Part shown: positions 25,052 through 33,033 of the stretch, piece by piece
Layout: the number at the start of each line of letters is the position of its first letter
Position numbering within the stretch: the first letter of the stretch is position 1
Origin: Nocardioides sp. CER19
GTDB lineage: Bacteria; Actinomycetota; Actinomycetes; Propionibacteriales; Nocardioidaceae
DNA: 64,000 nucleotides
Reading direction: 5' to 3'
Assembly (NCBI RefSeq): GCF_029846275.1
Contig: NZ_JARVWS010000004.1
Coordinates: 186,001 to 250,000 of the forward strand
Position numbers and translations under genes: made by a program
The notes under the pieces: model-generated
Databases searched by the model: none
What the model was told of the DNA's origin: nothing
What the model saw: the letters and a program-made list of their open reading frames with translations, nothing else

Positions 25052-26935
25052 TCAGACCTCGCTGTGCGCCGGCTGCTGCTCGGCGAGCTCCTCGATGACG
25101 CCGAGCGCGATGGCCTGGGGCGTCAGCCCGATCTGCTCGAGGATCCGCCCGCGCTTGGCGTGGTGGAGGAACTCCTGCGGGATGCCGTGGATCCGGACCG
25201 GCGTGGTGACGCCGGCCGCGGCGAGCTGCTGCAGGAACACGGCGCCGACGCCGCCGACCACGCCGTTGTCCTCGATGGTCACGACGAGCCGATGCTCCCG
25301 GGCCAGGCCCACGAGCGCCTCGTCGAGCGGCTTGACCCAGCGCGGGTCGACGACGGTCACGCCGAGGCCCTGCGCGACGAGCCGCTCCGCGACCCCGACC
25401 CCGGTCCCGGCCATGACGCCCGCCGCGACGACGAGCACGTCCTTCGTCCCACTCCGCACGAGTACGTCGGCGGAGCCGGCCTTGCCGACCGCCTCGATGT
25501 CGTCGGGCGGCGATCCCTTCGGGAACCGCACCACGGTCGGCGCATCGGAGACCTCGACCGCCTCGCCGAGGAGCTCGCGCAGCCGGGCCCCGTCGCGCGG
25601 CGCCGCGATGCGCAGCCCTGGCACGACCTGGAGGACCGACAGGTCCCACATGCCGTTGTGGGACGCGCCGTCGTCTCCGGTCACCCCGGAACGGTCGAGC
25701 ACGAACGTGACGCCGCACTTGTGCAGTGCGCAGTCCATGAGCACCTGGTCGAAGGCACGGTTGAGGAAGGTCGCGTAGACGGCCACCACCGGGTGCAGGC
25801 CGCCGAGCGCGAGGCCGGCCGCCGAGGTGGCGGCGTGCTGCTCGGCGATGCCGACGTCGAAGGTGCGCTCAGGGAAGCGGGCCTGGAAGTGGTGCAGCCC
25901 GACCGGGTGCATCATCGCGGCGGTGATCGCGACGACGTCGCCCCGCCGCTCGCCGATGTGGACGATCTCGTCGGCGAAGACGTCGGTCCAGATCCGGGCC
26001 TTGGGGTGCTCGTCGCCGGTGTGCACGTCGAACGGCCCCGGGCTGTGGAACTGGTCGGCCTCGTGGCGCTCCGCCGCGTCGTAGCCGAAGCCCTTGCGGG
26101 TGATGGCGTGCACGATCACCGGGCCGCCGAAGTTCTTGGCCTGCCGCAGCGCCTGTTCGACGGCCGACCGGTCGTGACCGTCGACCGGGCCGACGTACTT
26201 GAGCCCGAGGTCCTCGAAGAGGCCCTGCGGGGCCAGCGCGTCCTTGAGGCCCTTCTTGACCGCGTGGAGCACCTCGTAGGTGGCGCCGCCGCCAGGCATG
26301 GCGGGGAGCCGCCGCTTGATGAGCTCGAGGACGCGCTCGTAGCGCGGGTTGGTCCGCAACGACGTGAGCGCGGTCGCCAGACCGCCGACGGTGGGCGTGT
26401 AGGAGCGGCCGTTGTCGTTGACGACGATGACGAGCCGGGAACCCTTCGCGATGGCGATGTTGTTGAGCGCCTCCCAGGCCATTCCGCCGGTGAGCGCCCC
26501 GTCGCCGATCACGGCGACGACGTGGCGGTCCTCGCCGCGGATCGCGTAGGCCTTCGCGAGGCCGTCGGCATAGCTCAGGGCGGTCGACGCATGGGAGTTC
26601 TCGACGATGTCGTGGTCGGACTCGGCCTGCGACGGGTAGCCGGAGAGGCCGCCCTCCTGGCGGAGCCCGGCGAAGTCACGGGCGCGGCCGGTGAGCATCT
26701 TGTGGACGTAGGCCTGGTGGCCGGTGTCGAACACCACGCGGTCGCGCGGGGAGTCGAACACCCGGTGGATCGCGAGCGTCAGCTCGACAACGCCGAGGTT
26801 GGGGCCGAGGTGCCCGCCGGTCGTGGCGGTCGTGGTCACGAGAAGGTCGCGGATCTCCGCAGCGAGCGTGGTGAGCTCGCTCTCGCTCAGACCGTCGAGG
26901 TCCCGAGGTGACGCGACCTGATCGAGAAGAGCCAT
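25052..26935 (-). CDS. dxs: 1-deoxy-D-xylulose-5-phosphate synthase
   Basis: A 627-residue thiamine-diphosphate enzyme. GHLGPNLGVVELTLA near residue 45, the ThDP/Mg motif GDGALTGGMAWEALNN (~150) and the transketolase C-terminal domain starting around FVLDRSGVTGDDGASHNG are all present. It condenses pyruvate and glyceraldehyde-3-phosphate in the first step of the MEP isoprenoid pathway and also feeds thiamine and pyridoxal synthesis. The ATG at 26935 is supported by TAACCT 7 nt upstream; the longer frame to 27118 is shadow. Length matches the family. It is convergent with the L,D-transpeptidase. Confidence 0.97.
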   Translation of the reverse strand: MALLDQVASPRDLDGLSESELTTLAAEIRDLLVTTTATTGGHLGPNLGVVELTLAIHRVFDSPRDRVVFDTGHQAYVHKMLTGRARDFAGLRQEGGLSGYPSQAESDHDIVENSHASTALSYADGLAKAYAIRGEDRHVVAVIGDGALTGGMAWEALNNIAIAKGSRLVIVVNDNGRSYTPTVGGLATALTSLRTNPRYERVLELIKRRLPAMPGGGATYEVLHAVKKGLKDALAPQGLFEDLGLKYVGPVDGHDRSAVEQALRQAKNFGGPVIVHAITRKGFGYDAAERHEADQFHSPGPFDVHTGDEHPKARIWTDVFADEIVHIGERRGDVVAITAAMMHPVGLHHFQARFPERTFDVGIAEQHAATSAAGLALGGLHPVVAVYATFLNRAFDQVLMDCALHKCGVTFVLDRSGVTGDDGASHNGMWDLSVLQVVPGLRIAAPRDGARLRELLGEAVEVSDAPTVVRFPKGSPPDDIEAVGKAGSADVLVRSGTKDVLVVAAGVMAGTGVGVAERLVAQGLGVTVVDPRWVKPLDEALVGLAREHRLVVTIEDNGVVGGVGAVFLQQLAAAGVTTPVRIHGIPQEFLHHAKRGRILEQIGLTPQAIALGVIEELAEQQPAHSEV

Positions 26936-27021
26936 AAGCGCGAGGTTACCGCCTGGTCGGGTCGAGAGCGCATCCGCCGGAGGCGCAGACAGGAGTCGGC
27001 TGGCGGCCCTACAGTCCCGCC

Positions 27022-27867
27022 ATGACCCGGTCTCGGACCCGCTCGGGGGCACTGGCGCCCGCCCTGCTGCTGACGCTCGGCCTCCTCGTGAGCGCACCGA
27101 CGGCGCAGGCCGCGGCACCCCCCGTGTCGGTCGTCGGGCTGCCGGGGCTCGACCCGGTCGTGACGGGTGCCCGTCAGGTCTTCTCGATCCAGGCGGCCGT
27201 CTGGTCCGGCGAGGAGCACGGCAACGCGATCAGGTCGGTCGACGTGCGGATCGCGCGCACGCCGATGACGGCGGCGCGCCGCTCGGCCTGGACCTACCCC
27301 GCCGCGCTCCAGGGCGCCGCCGCCAGCCCGCCGCCTGGGACCGACCCGGACCGGCCGGTGCTCGAGCTGCCCCTCTCGCTGGCCCAGGGTGAGGTGGTCT
27401 GCGTCTCCGCGCGCACCCGCGACACCGACGGCAACCTGGGTGCGTGGTCGGAGGTCAGCTGCCTGGCCCGCTTCCTCGACGACTCCCGGCTGGTCCGGAC
27501 AGGTCCCCTGAAGCGGCTGCGCAACCGGCACTTCTGGGGCGGGCACGCGACGGGCATCAGGCCGGGGAGCCCGCTGGTCCTGCGGCACGTCCCCGCGGGG
27601 AGCCGCGTGGCGACCCTGGCCACCGCCGTCCCGCTGAACAGCGGTCCGGACCAGGTGATCGTCCGCGTCCCGGGTCGCCAGCACATGGTCACCGCCTTCG
27701 CGAGCGGATGGACGACCGGACGCCGGCGGATCTACTCGGCGACCACGATCTCCGCCATCCGGACCGCGCGCACCGGGCCGGTGCGGCTGCGGTCCCAGGA
27801 CAACAGCGTCAGCTCGCCGGTCGAGGGGATCGCCGTGCTGCCCCGGTGGTTCGACTCCCTGACCTGA
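27022..27867 (+). CDS. Secreted protein of unknown function
   Basis: A 281-residue protein with a signal peptide (basic start, core ALLLTLGLLVSAP, likely cleavage after AQA near residue 33). The mature part has a fibronectin/Ig-like strand pattern (QAAVWSGEEHGNAIRSVDVRI; EVVCVSARTRDTDGNLGAWS), then a basic region RTGPLKRLRNRHFWGGH. Two Cys (VCVSA, SCLA) may form a disulfide. I recognise no family; similar secreted proteins are common in Nocardioides-type genomes (inference). TACAGT lies 6 nt before the ATG. Its TGA abuts the stop of the convergent SMP-30-like gene, giving TGATCA at the junction. Confidence 0.82.
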   Translation: MTRSRTRSGALAPALLLTLGLLVSAPTAQAAAPPVSVVGLPGLDPVVTGARQVFSIQAAVWSGEEHGNAIRSVDVRIARTPMTAARRSAWTYPAALQGAAASPPPGTDPDRPVLELPLSLAQGEVVCVSARTRDTDGNLGAWSEVSCLARFLDDSRLVRTGPLKRLRNRHFWGGHATGIRPGSPLVLRHVPAGSRVATLATAVPLNSGPDQVIVRVPGRQHMVTAFASGWTTGRRRIYSATTISAIRTARTGPVRLRSQDNSVSSPVEGIAVLPRWFDSLT

Positions 27868-28791
27868 TCAGCCCAGCTCGAACGACGCGACGGCGGGCTC
27901 GTGGAGCGAGCCGAGCCACACCACCCCGTCGTGCTCGCGGACTCCGGTGACCATGTGGAACCGCGGGGTGTGGATCTCCACGTCGTGGACCAGGGCACCC
28001 TGGTCGTCGTACGCCTGGACGCGGACGGTCCGCTTCGGCCTCGGCTGGAGGGCGTCGGGCACCCGGGTCACCGAGCGCTGCAGCCAGCCGGGCGCGCCCT
28101 GGAGCCGCTCGACGAGCGGGTCGGTCGGGCTGGCGATGGTGACCCAGATGAGGCCGTCGCTGCCGCGCGAGATGTTGTCGGGGTAGCCGGGCAGGTCGCC
28201 GACCAGCAGGTCGTCCGGTCGTCCGTCGAGCCAGTGGCGTACGACGGTCCGCGCGGCCGTCTCCGCGACGGCGACGAACGACTCGTCGCTGCTGAGAGCG
28301 ACCCCGTTGGCGAACGACAGGCCGTCGACGGCGACGCTGGTCACGCCGTCGGGCGCGATCCGGACGAGGCGCCCGGTGCGCGTGGCCTGCACCATCTCGT
28401 CCTTCCAACGGTCGATGTCATGGTGTGCCGACGAGTCGGTGAACCACACGGTGCCGTCGCTGCCGATCGCGGCGTTGTTGCAGAAAACGAGCCGGCGACC
28501 GGCCGCCGCGTCGGTCACCGCCTCCACCCGGCCGCTCACCGGGTCGACCCGCAGGACCCCGCGCCGGGCGTCGCAGACCAGCAGCCGGCCGTCGCCGTCG
28601 AGCTCGAGTCCCAGCGGGCGTCCTCCGGTGTTCGCCACCAGGTCGACGCGGCCGGCGTCGTGGCTGATCCGCCAGATGCTGCCGTCGGCGGTGCCGGTGA
28701 AGACGGCCGCCTCGTCCCGCCCGTTCGTGCCGACCACGACGTCCTCCGCGCCACCGGCGGGGACGGGAACGACCTCGAATGCGTTGACCAC
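27868..28791 (-). CDS. SMP-30/gluconolactonase/strictosidine synthase-like beta-propeller
   Basis: A 307-residue six-bladed propeller. Blades are visible as repeated strands ending in Asp/Gly turns (RPLGLELDGDGRLLVCD; NNAAIGSDGTVWFTDSS; FANGVALSSDESFVAVAE; GYPDNISRGSDGLIWV). The NNAAIGSDG-WFTDSS and FANGV segments are typical of the strictosidine-synthase/SMP-30 clan, where they line the metal site. It probably is a metal-dependent lactonase or related hydrolase; the substrate is unknown. There is no signal peptide, so it should be cytoplasmic. The start is GTG 28791, supported by TAGGTT 7 nt upstream. Confidence 0.88.
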   Translation of the reverse strand: MVNAFEVVPVPAGGAEDVVVGTNGRDEAAVFTGTADGSIWRISHDAGRVDLVANTGGRPLGLELDGDGRLLVCDARRGVLRVDPVSGRVEAVTDAAAGRRLVFCNNAAIGSDGTVWFTDSSAHHDIDRWKDEMVQATRTGRLVRIAPDGVTSVAVDGLSFANGVALSSDESFVAVAETAARTVVRHWLDGRPDDLLVGDLPGYPDNISRGSDGLIWVTIASPTDPLVERLQGAPGWLQRSVTRVPDALQPRPKRTVRVQAYDDQGALVHDVEIHTPRFHMVTGVREHDGVVWLGSLHEPAVASFELG

Positions 28792-28835
28792 GGAGCCGAA
28801 CCTACTGGCGGGGCGACGTGCGGCACACTGGCCGT

Positions 28836-29039
28836 ATGGCGAAGAAGCTCACGCAGTCCCAGAAGCGCATGGTCGGTGCGGCGGTGGTGGTCCAGCTCGT
28901 CGTCGGGCTGCTGACCCTGCGGGACATCTCCCGCCGCCCGGCCGACCGGGTTCGCGGCCCGAAGTGGCTGTGGCGCATCGCCGGGACCGCGAACACGAGC
29001 GGCTCGGCGGCGTACTGGCTCATCGGCCGCAAGCGCTGA
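28836..29039 (+). CDS. Small membrane protein of unknown function
   Basis: A 67-residue protein: a basic N-terminus (MAKKLTQSQKRM), one membrane segment (VGAAVVVQLVVGLLTLRDI), a basic hinge (RRPADRVRGPKWLWRIAG) and a weakly hydrophobic end. Similar short proteins occur in actinobacteria without a known role. The ATG at 28836 is preferred over 28818 because the hexamer CACACT, a near match to a -10, lies 6 nt upstream and MAKKLT is a typical start. The stop is 2 bp from the stop of convergent yjbQ. Confidence 0.75.
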   Translation: MAKKLTQSQKRMVGAAVVVQLVVGLLTLRDISRRPADRVRGPKWLWRIAGTANTSGSAAYWLIGRKR

Positions 29040-29041
29040 GC

Positions 29042-29446
29042 TCAGCCGCCGAGGAAGCTGAACCGCACGTCGCGGGTCTCGTTGTCGACGTTGAGGTCGA
29101 CGAGGCAGATCGACTGCCAGGTCCCGAGCGCGAGCCGGCCGTCGAGCACCGGGACGCTCGCGTAGGGCGGCACCACGGCCGGCATCACGTGCGACCGGCC
29201 GTGACCGGGGCTGCCGTGGCGGTGCCGCCAGCGGTCGTCCTTCGGCAGCAGGTCGTCGAGCGCCGCCAGGAGGTCGTCGTCGCTCCCGGCGCCGGTCTCG
29301 ATGATCGCGATGCCGGCGGTGGCGTGGGGAACGAACAGGTGCAGCAGGCCGTCACCGCGGTCGGCGACGAAGTCGGCGGCCCAGCGGGTGATGTCGAGGA
29401 CGACCTCGTGGGCGCCGGTGCGGAACGAGCGGGTCTCGGAGTGCAT
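29042..29446 (-). CDS. yjbQ: YjbQ / UPF0047 family protein
   Basis: A 134-residue single-domain protein of the UPF0047/YjbQ family. The diagnostic motif HATAGIAIIETG (~41-52), the histidine cluster RHRHGSPGHGRSH and the final LGTWQSICLVDLN are intact. E. coli YjbQ has been linked to thiamine phosphate synthase activity, and the family is often annotated as secondary thiamine-phosphate synthase; that role is not proven in actinobacteria. The ATG is supported by TACGAT 7 nt upstream. An MTH1187-family thiamine-binding-like gene lies 1.4 kb away. Confidence 0.92.
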   Translation of the reverse strand: MHSETRSFRTGAHEVVLDITRWAADFVADRGDGLLHLFVPHATAGIAIIETGAGSDDDLLAALDDLLPKDDRWRHRHGSPGHGRSHVMPAVVPPYASVPVLDGRLALGTWQSICLVDLNVDNETRDVRFSFLGG

Positions 29447-29476
29447 GCGGCTGATCGTAGGAGTAGCTGAGATGTG

Positions 29477-29511
29477 CTGCGGGCGCTGCCCGTGGGAGGC
29501 AGCGCCCGCAG
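29477..29511 (-). terminator. Hairpin terminator after the Calx-beta protein gene
   Basis: A perfect 14-bp GC-rich stem (29477-29490 with 29498-29511) has a 7-nt loop. It lies 17 bp beyond the stop codon of the minus-strand gene at 29528 and 31 bp before the yjbQ start, so it separates the two units. Confidence 0.7.
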
Positions 29512-29527
29512 GCTCCGGGGTTCCGAC

Positions 29528-30139
29528 TCAGGACGCCGGGGTGGCGGTGTCGTTGTCGGTGATCAGCACGGGCACGGTCAGGCTGTGCCGGAAGTGCCGG
29601 TGGTGCCCGCGCAGGTGGCTGGCGAACGAGCCGCGTGCGGTGTGAGCCGTACGCGCCGACCCGTCCTTGGTGGCCGGCCGGGTGGCGCGGAACCGGACGA
29701 GGAAGATCTCGCCGGGCTCGACCTTCGTGTCGTCGATGACCGGGACCGTGACGCTGGCGGTCTTGCTGCCGGCCGCGATCACGACCGTGCCGGTGCTCGC
29801 GGTGTAGTCCTCGCCGGGGGTCGCCCGACCGATCCGATGGTGGCCGTGGTGGCCGCTCCGGGCAAGGTCACGCGACTGGTGACGGAAGTCTCCGCGATAG
29901 GTCTTGAAGCCGCGCGACAGCGTGGACCAGTCGAGCGAGATGTCGCGCGGCGCGGCGCGACGAAGCGTGATGGTCACGGTCGCGGTGCCGGCACCCTCGT
30001 CGACGACGACGGGGCGCGAGTTGACCACCGGCGCGGCGGAATGACGGTGGCCGCCATGGGCCAGGGCAGCCGGGGCGGTGAGACCGAGCGCGAGGGCGCT
30101 GGTCGCTGCCCCCGCGATGATCCGAGATGTGTACTTCAT
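29528..30139 (-). CDS. Secreted Calx-beta domain protein, histidine-rich
   Basis: A 203-residue exported protein. The signal peptide core is IIAGAATSALALGLTAPAALA. A single Calx-beta-like domain follows: DEGAGTATVTITL, PGEDYTASTGTVVIAAG, VPVIDDTKVEPGEIFLVRF and LITDNDTA. This domain binds Ca2+ in adhesins and exchangers. Odd feature: three His-rich insertions (HGGHRHS, SGHHGHHRIG, RGHHRHFRHS) sit in loops, which suggests metal binding (inference). AGGA precedes the ATG by about 8 nt. It is an independent unit, with a strong hairpin after it and an intergenic gap before it. Confidence 0.85.
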   Translation of the reverse strand: MKYTSRIIAGAATSALALGLTAPAALAHGGHRHSAAPVVNSRPVVVDEGAGTATVTITLRRAAPRDISLDWSTLSRGFKTYRGDFRHQSRDLARSGHHGHHRIGRATPGEDYTASTGTVVIAAGSKTASVTVPVIDDTKVEPGEIFLVRFRATRPATKDGSARTAHTARGSFASHLRGHHRHFRHSLTVPVLITDNDTATPAS

Positions 30140-30190
30140 GCAGGGTTCCTGTCATGGCCCCGCGCCCGTGTTACACGTCGCCGGAATTCG

Positions 30191-30841
30191 TCAGACCGGA
30201 GTGCCGTCGGGCGGGTGGCCTCCCTGCGGGTCGGTGCTGCCTCCCGCGCACGACGCGTCGGGCTCGGGCGCGGTCTCGCTGTGGCCGAAGGCGGCGAGGA
30301 ACCGCTCCAGCCGGGCGTCGTCGGGACCGTCCAGGCGAAGCTGGCGACCCCACACCGTGACGACCACCGGCGCCGGCAGGCCCGGGTACGGCGCCATGAT
30401 GCCGTTCTGCGGCAGCTCCTTCGCCAGCGCCTTGACGGCCGCGGCCCCGAGGTCGGGGTCGTAGGCGATCCAGACGGCTCCGTGCTCGAGGTCGTGGACG
30501 GCGTTCTCGTCGCGCACCGGCTCGTCGTAGGCGCCGCACTCGAGCCAGACCGGGTCGTGGGGGCCGCCGGCCGGGGGCGTCATCGGGTAGGTGACGTCCT
30601 CCTGGGTGTGGTCGACCCTCAGGTCGTCGTACGTCACGACGGCGGCGAGCCCGCCGCTGGTCTCGCGCTGGACGCGGGTCTCCTCGTCGGTCAGCATCGG
30701 CAGCGCGGCGGCACCGGCGACCAGCATCACGGCCAGCGTGGCCGCGCCGACGACGACGTAGCGTCCCCGCCTGGGCGGCGGCGGAGTCGGGCCGAGCGAG
30801 ACGACCGACGGCACGCCGTCGGGTGCGGAGGGCTCACTCAC
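30191..30841 (-). CDS. DUF3105 membrane-anchored protein
   Basis: A 216-residue protein with a short cytoplasmic Pro-rich N-terminus, one membrane segment (YVVVGAATLAVMLVAGAAAL, ~28-47) and an extracellular DUF3105 domain. Diagnostic parts are DDLRVDHTQEDVTYPMTPPAGG and VHDLEHGAVWIAYDP, with conserved His residues that look like a metal site. The function is unknown; the family often neighbours copper or cytochrome genes. The start is GTG 30841, which overlaps the end of the MTH1187 gene by 8 bp, so the two are cotranscribed. The C-terminus is Gly/Pro-rich and ends in GGHPPDGTPV. Confidence 0.85.
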   Translation of the reverse strand: MSEPSAPDGVPSVVSLGPTPPPPRRGRYVVVGAATLAVMLVAGAAALPMLTDEETRVQRETSGGLAAVVTYDDLRVDHTQEDVTYPMTPPAGGPHDPVWLECGAYDEPVRDENAVHDLEHGAVWIAYDPDLGAAAVKALAKELPQNGIMAPYPGLPAPVVVTVWGRQLRLDGPDDARLERFLAAFGHSETAPEPDASCAGGSTDPQGGHPPDGTPV

Positions 30842-31133
30842 CCAGCGCTCGCTCGATCCGCTCGACCTTGGCGGTCAGCTGGCCGTCGTACCCGGGGCGG
30901 ATGTCGGCCTTGAGGACGAGGCTGACCCGGGAGGAGTACGCCGAGACAGCGTCGACGGCCTGCTTGAGGACGGCCATCACCTCGTCCCACTCCCCCTCGA
31001 CGTTGGTGAACATCGCGTTGGTCTCGTTGGGCAGGCCGGACTCACGGACCACCTTGACGGCGGCGGCGACGGCCTCGGCGACTCCGCCGGACTCGTCGGA
31101 GGTGCTGGGTGCGATCGAGAAGGCGACGAGCAT
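30834..31133 (-). CDS. MTH1187 family thiamine-binding-like protein
   Basis: A 99-residue protein of the UPF0045/MTH1187/YkoF-like family: N-terminal strand MLVAFSIAPST, the helix VAEAVAAAVKVVRESGL, then TNVEGEWDEVMAVLKQAVDAV and SLVLKADIRPG. Members bind thiamine-like ligands in structures, although the function in vivo is unclear. TAGGCT lies 6 nt before the ATG. The downstream DUF3105 gene overlaps its stop. The sigma factor gene upstream ends 14 bp away, so readthrough is possible. Confidence 0.9.
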   Translation of the reverse strand: MLVAFSIAPSTSDESGGVAEAVAAAVKVVRESGLPNETNAMFTNVEGEWDEVMAVLKQAVDAVSAYSSRVSLVLKADIRPGYDGQLTAKVERIERALGE

Positions 31134-31147
31134 GGGCCGAGCCTAGA

Positions 31148-31621
31148 TCAGCCGGTCGCGACGACGCCGGGGAGGCGCAGCCGGGCGAGGGCGTCGCGCG
31201 TCTGCGACTTCACCGTCCCGACGCCGATGCCCAGGAGCTCGGCGGTCTCACGCTCGGTGAGGTCCTCGTAGTAGCGCAGCACGATGACGGCCCGCTGCCG
31301 CGGCGCCAGCGTCAGCAGCGCCCGGCGCAGCGCCTCCCGATCGACGGGGTCGATGTCGATCGCGGTCTCGGGGAGCTCGGCCGCCGTGACCTCGCGCCAC
31401 CGGCGGCGGCGGTGCCGCGTGATGCTCTCGCGGGCGAGGATCCGCCGGACGTACGGCTCCGGGTGGTCGGCGATCCTCTCCCACTGGGGCACGGCCTTCA
31501 GGAGGGCGACCTGCACCAGGTCCTCGGCGTCGGCGTGGCTCCCGGTGAGCAGGTACGCCGTCCGGAGCAGCGCCCCGCGACGCGCGATCACGAAAGCGTC
31601 GAACGTGTCACGGCCTGGCAC
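31148..31621 (-). CDS. ECF sigma factor, SigE family (sigma/propeller pair 1)
   Basis: A 157-residue sigma-70 family protein of the small SigE-type ECF group. Region 2 is RTAYLLTGSHADAEDLVQVAL (~19-39). Region 4 is LTLAPRQRAVIVLRYYEDLTERETAELLGIGVGTVKSQ, written here by its cores LAPRQRAVIVLRYYEDLTE and AELLGIGVGTVKSQ. The start is GTG 31621; GGAGG lies 4 nt upstream inside the end of the preceding membrane protein gene, and the two overlap by 14 bp. So the membrane partner is translated first and the sigma factor second, the reverse of the usual sigma then anti-sigma order and the reverse of the second pair at 50503-52157. Confidence 0.92.
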   Translation of the reverse strand: MPGRDTFDAFVIARRGALLRTAYLLTGSHADAEDLVQVALLKAVPQWERIADHPEPYVRRILARESITRHRRRRWREVTAAELPETAIDIDPVDREALRRALLTLAPRQRAVIVLRYYEDLTERETAELLGIGVGTVKSQTRDALARLRLPGVVATG

Positions 31622-32948
31622 GTCGCCTCCAGAGCACGATGGCCAGTCCGCCCACCAGCACGATCACCGCCGACGTGCCGACGACCACACGCTGGCCGAG
31701 CGGGCGGGGTGGCGGGACGGCCGATCGGGTCGGCACCGCCAGCAGGTCGAACGCGGCGAACTGGGTACTCACGTTCCCGGTGTGAACACCCGGGCCCGTC
31801 ACCACGGGCGTCCAGCGGCGTGTGCGGACGTCCAGGCTCTCCAGCGCCGTGTCGTCCGCGTCGGCGCTCACGGCTCGCTGGGCGATCAGATGCTTGTCGT
31901 CGGGCCAGTAGAGCGCGACCGTCGCCCGCCCGCCCACGCTCATGACCACGCGACCGTGCCGGTCGACGATCGAGAGGGTCCGTGACTGGCCGGCGGAGTA
32001 CGCCGTCCCGGCGTGCGTGCCGGCCAGCAGCGTTCCCTCGGGCGAGATGGCCGGGCCTGGGAACTCGAACGCGAGGTTGGGCTGCGGCATCTGCCACACC
32101 TCGCCCGTCCTCAGGTTGTCGATGGCCCATCTGCGATCGCCGTCGTCGACCTGCATCAACCAGTCGTGACCACCTGCGCTCTGGCTCCAGACGCCCAGCT
32201 CGGCCCGGTCCTCGATCGGCTGCAGCCCCCTATCGGCACGCCACGTCATCGGCGGCATGACCCGACCGGTCGACTGCAGGTCGGCGGAGTCGTCGTCACC
32301 TCCGCTCCACTGGCCGTGCTCGACCAGGAGCAGACCGTCACCGGACCAGGCGAGTTGCTCAGGGTCCAGCCCGTGCGGCGTCGGGATCGGAACCCGTTCG
32401 GTGTGCCCTGTCAGTGCGTCGAACACGGCGAAGCCGGTGACAGGGTCACCGGCGGTGGTGCGCGGACTCCCCGAGGTGCGCCCGGTGATCCAGTACGCGA
32501 GGCGCCGTCCGTCCGCCGACAGTGCGACCTCATCGGAGCCGGCGGCCACGTCGGGGAGGTCGAGGAAGCCGTAGCGACCGGTGGTCGCCGAGACGCCCAC
32601 GATCCCCGCCTCCGACCGGAGGAGGTGCTCACGCCGCGCGGGGAACACGGCTGCCAGCGTGCCCGGCGACCCACCGAACGACCCGAGCCAGCCGCTCGGC
32701 TGGTAGAGCTGGTCCGGCATGGCCGGCGCGGAGCCCGGTGCGGCCGGCTCGACCGACGTACGGCCGCGCTGCCAGCCGAGAACGCCGACGAGGGCCAGGG
32801 CGAGGCAGGCGACGGCGGCGATCGTCGCCGTGCCGAGGCGGCGGCGACGGGCGATCCGGCGGCCGCGATCCCACAGGTCCTCGGGCAGTGCACCGCCCAC
32901 TGGGGCGTCCTCGGCCAGCTCGGCCAGCCTCTCGTGCAGCGTGCTCAT
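31608..32948 (-). CDS. Membrane beta-propeller protein, putative anti-sigma partner 1
   Basis: A 446-residue protein. A cytoplasmic N-terminal helix (ERLAELAEDAPVGGALPEDLWDRGRRIARRRR cut to its core LPEDLWDRGRRIARRRR) precedes TM1 (LGTATIAAVACLALALVGVLG, ~38-58). A ~340-residue extracellular region with WD40/TolB-like strands follows (EVALSADGRRLAYWITG; QLAWSGDGLLLVEHG; GPAISPEGTLLAGTH). A second TM (VVVGTSAVIVLVGGLAIVL) and a basic tail end the protein. Position and layout suggest it holds the coupled sigma factor, though no zinc anti-sigma HxxxCxxC motif is present. AGGA lies ahead of the ATG. A paralogue without the second TM is encoded at 51006. Confidence 0.8.
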   Translation of the reverse strand: MSTLHERLAELAEDAPVGGALPEDLWDRGRRIARRRRLGTATIAAVACLALALVGVLGWQRGRTSVEPAAPGSAPAMPDQLYQPSGWLGSFGGSPGTLAAVFPARREHLLRSEAGIVGVSATTGRYGFLDLPDVAAGSDEVALSADGRRLAYWITGRTSGSPRTTAGDPVTGFAVFDALTGHTERVPIPTPHGLDPEQLAWSGDGLLLVEHGQWSGGDDDSADLQSTGRVMPPMTWRADRGLQPIEDRAELGVWSQSAGGHDWLMQVDDGDRRWAIDNLRTGEVWQMPQPNLAFEFPGPAISPEGTLLAGTHAGTAYSAGQSRTLSIVDRHGRVVMSVGGRATVALYWPDDKHLIAQRAVSADADDTALESLDVRTRRWTPVVTGPGVHTGNVSTQFAAFDLLAVPTRSAVPPPRPLGQRVVVGTSAVIVLVGGLAIVLWRRRARP

Positions 32949-33033
32949 CGGGTGGTCCTGTCGGGGCGGGAGGTGCTCACGTCACCTCACACGCCACGAC
33001 GGCCGCCGATGGTGGGGTGCTACCCGAAGAATC

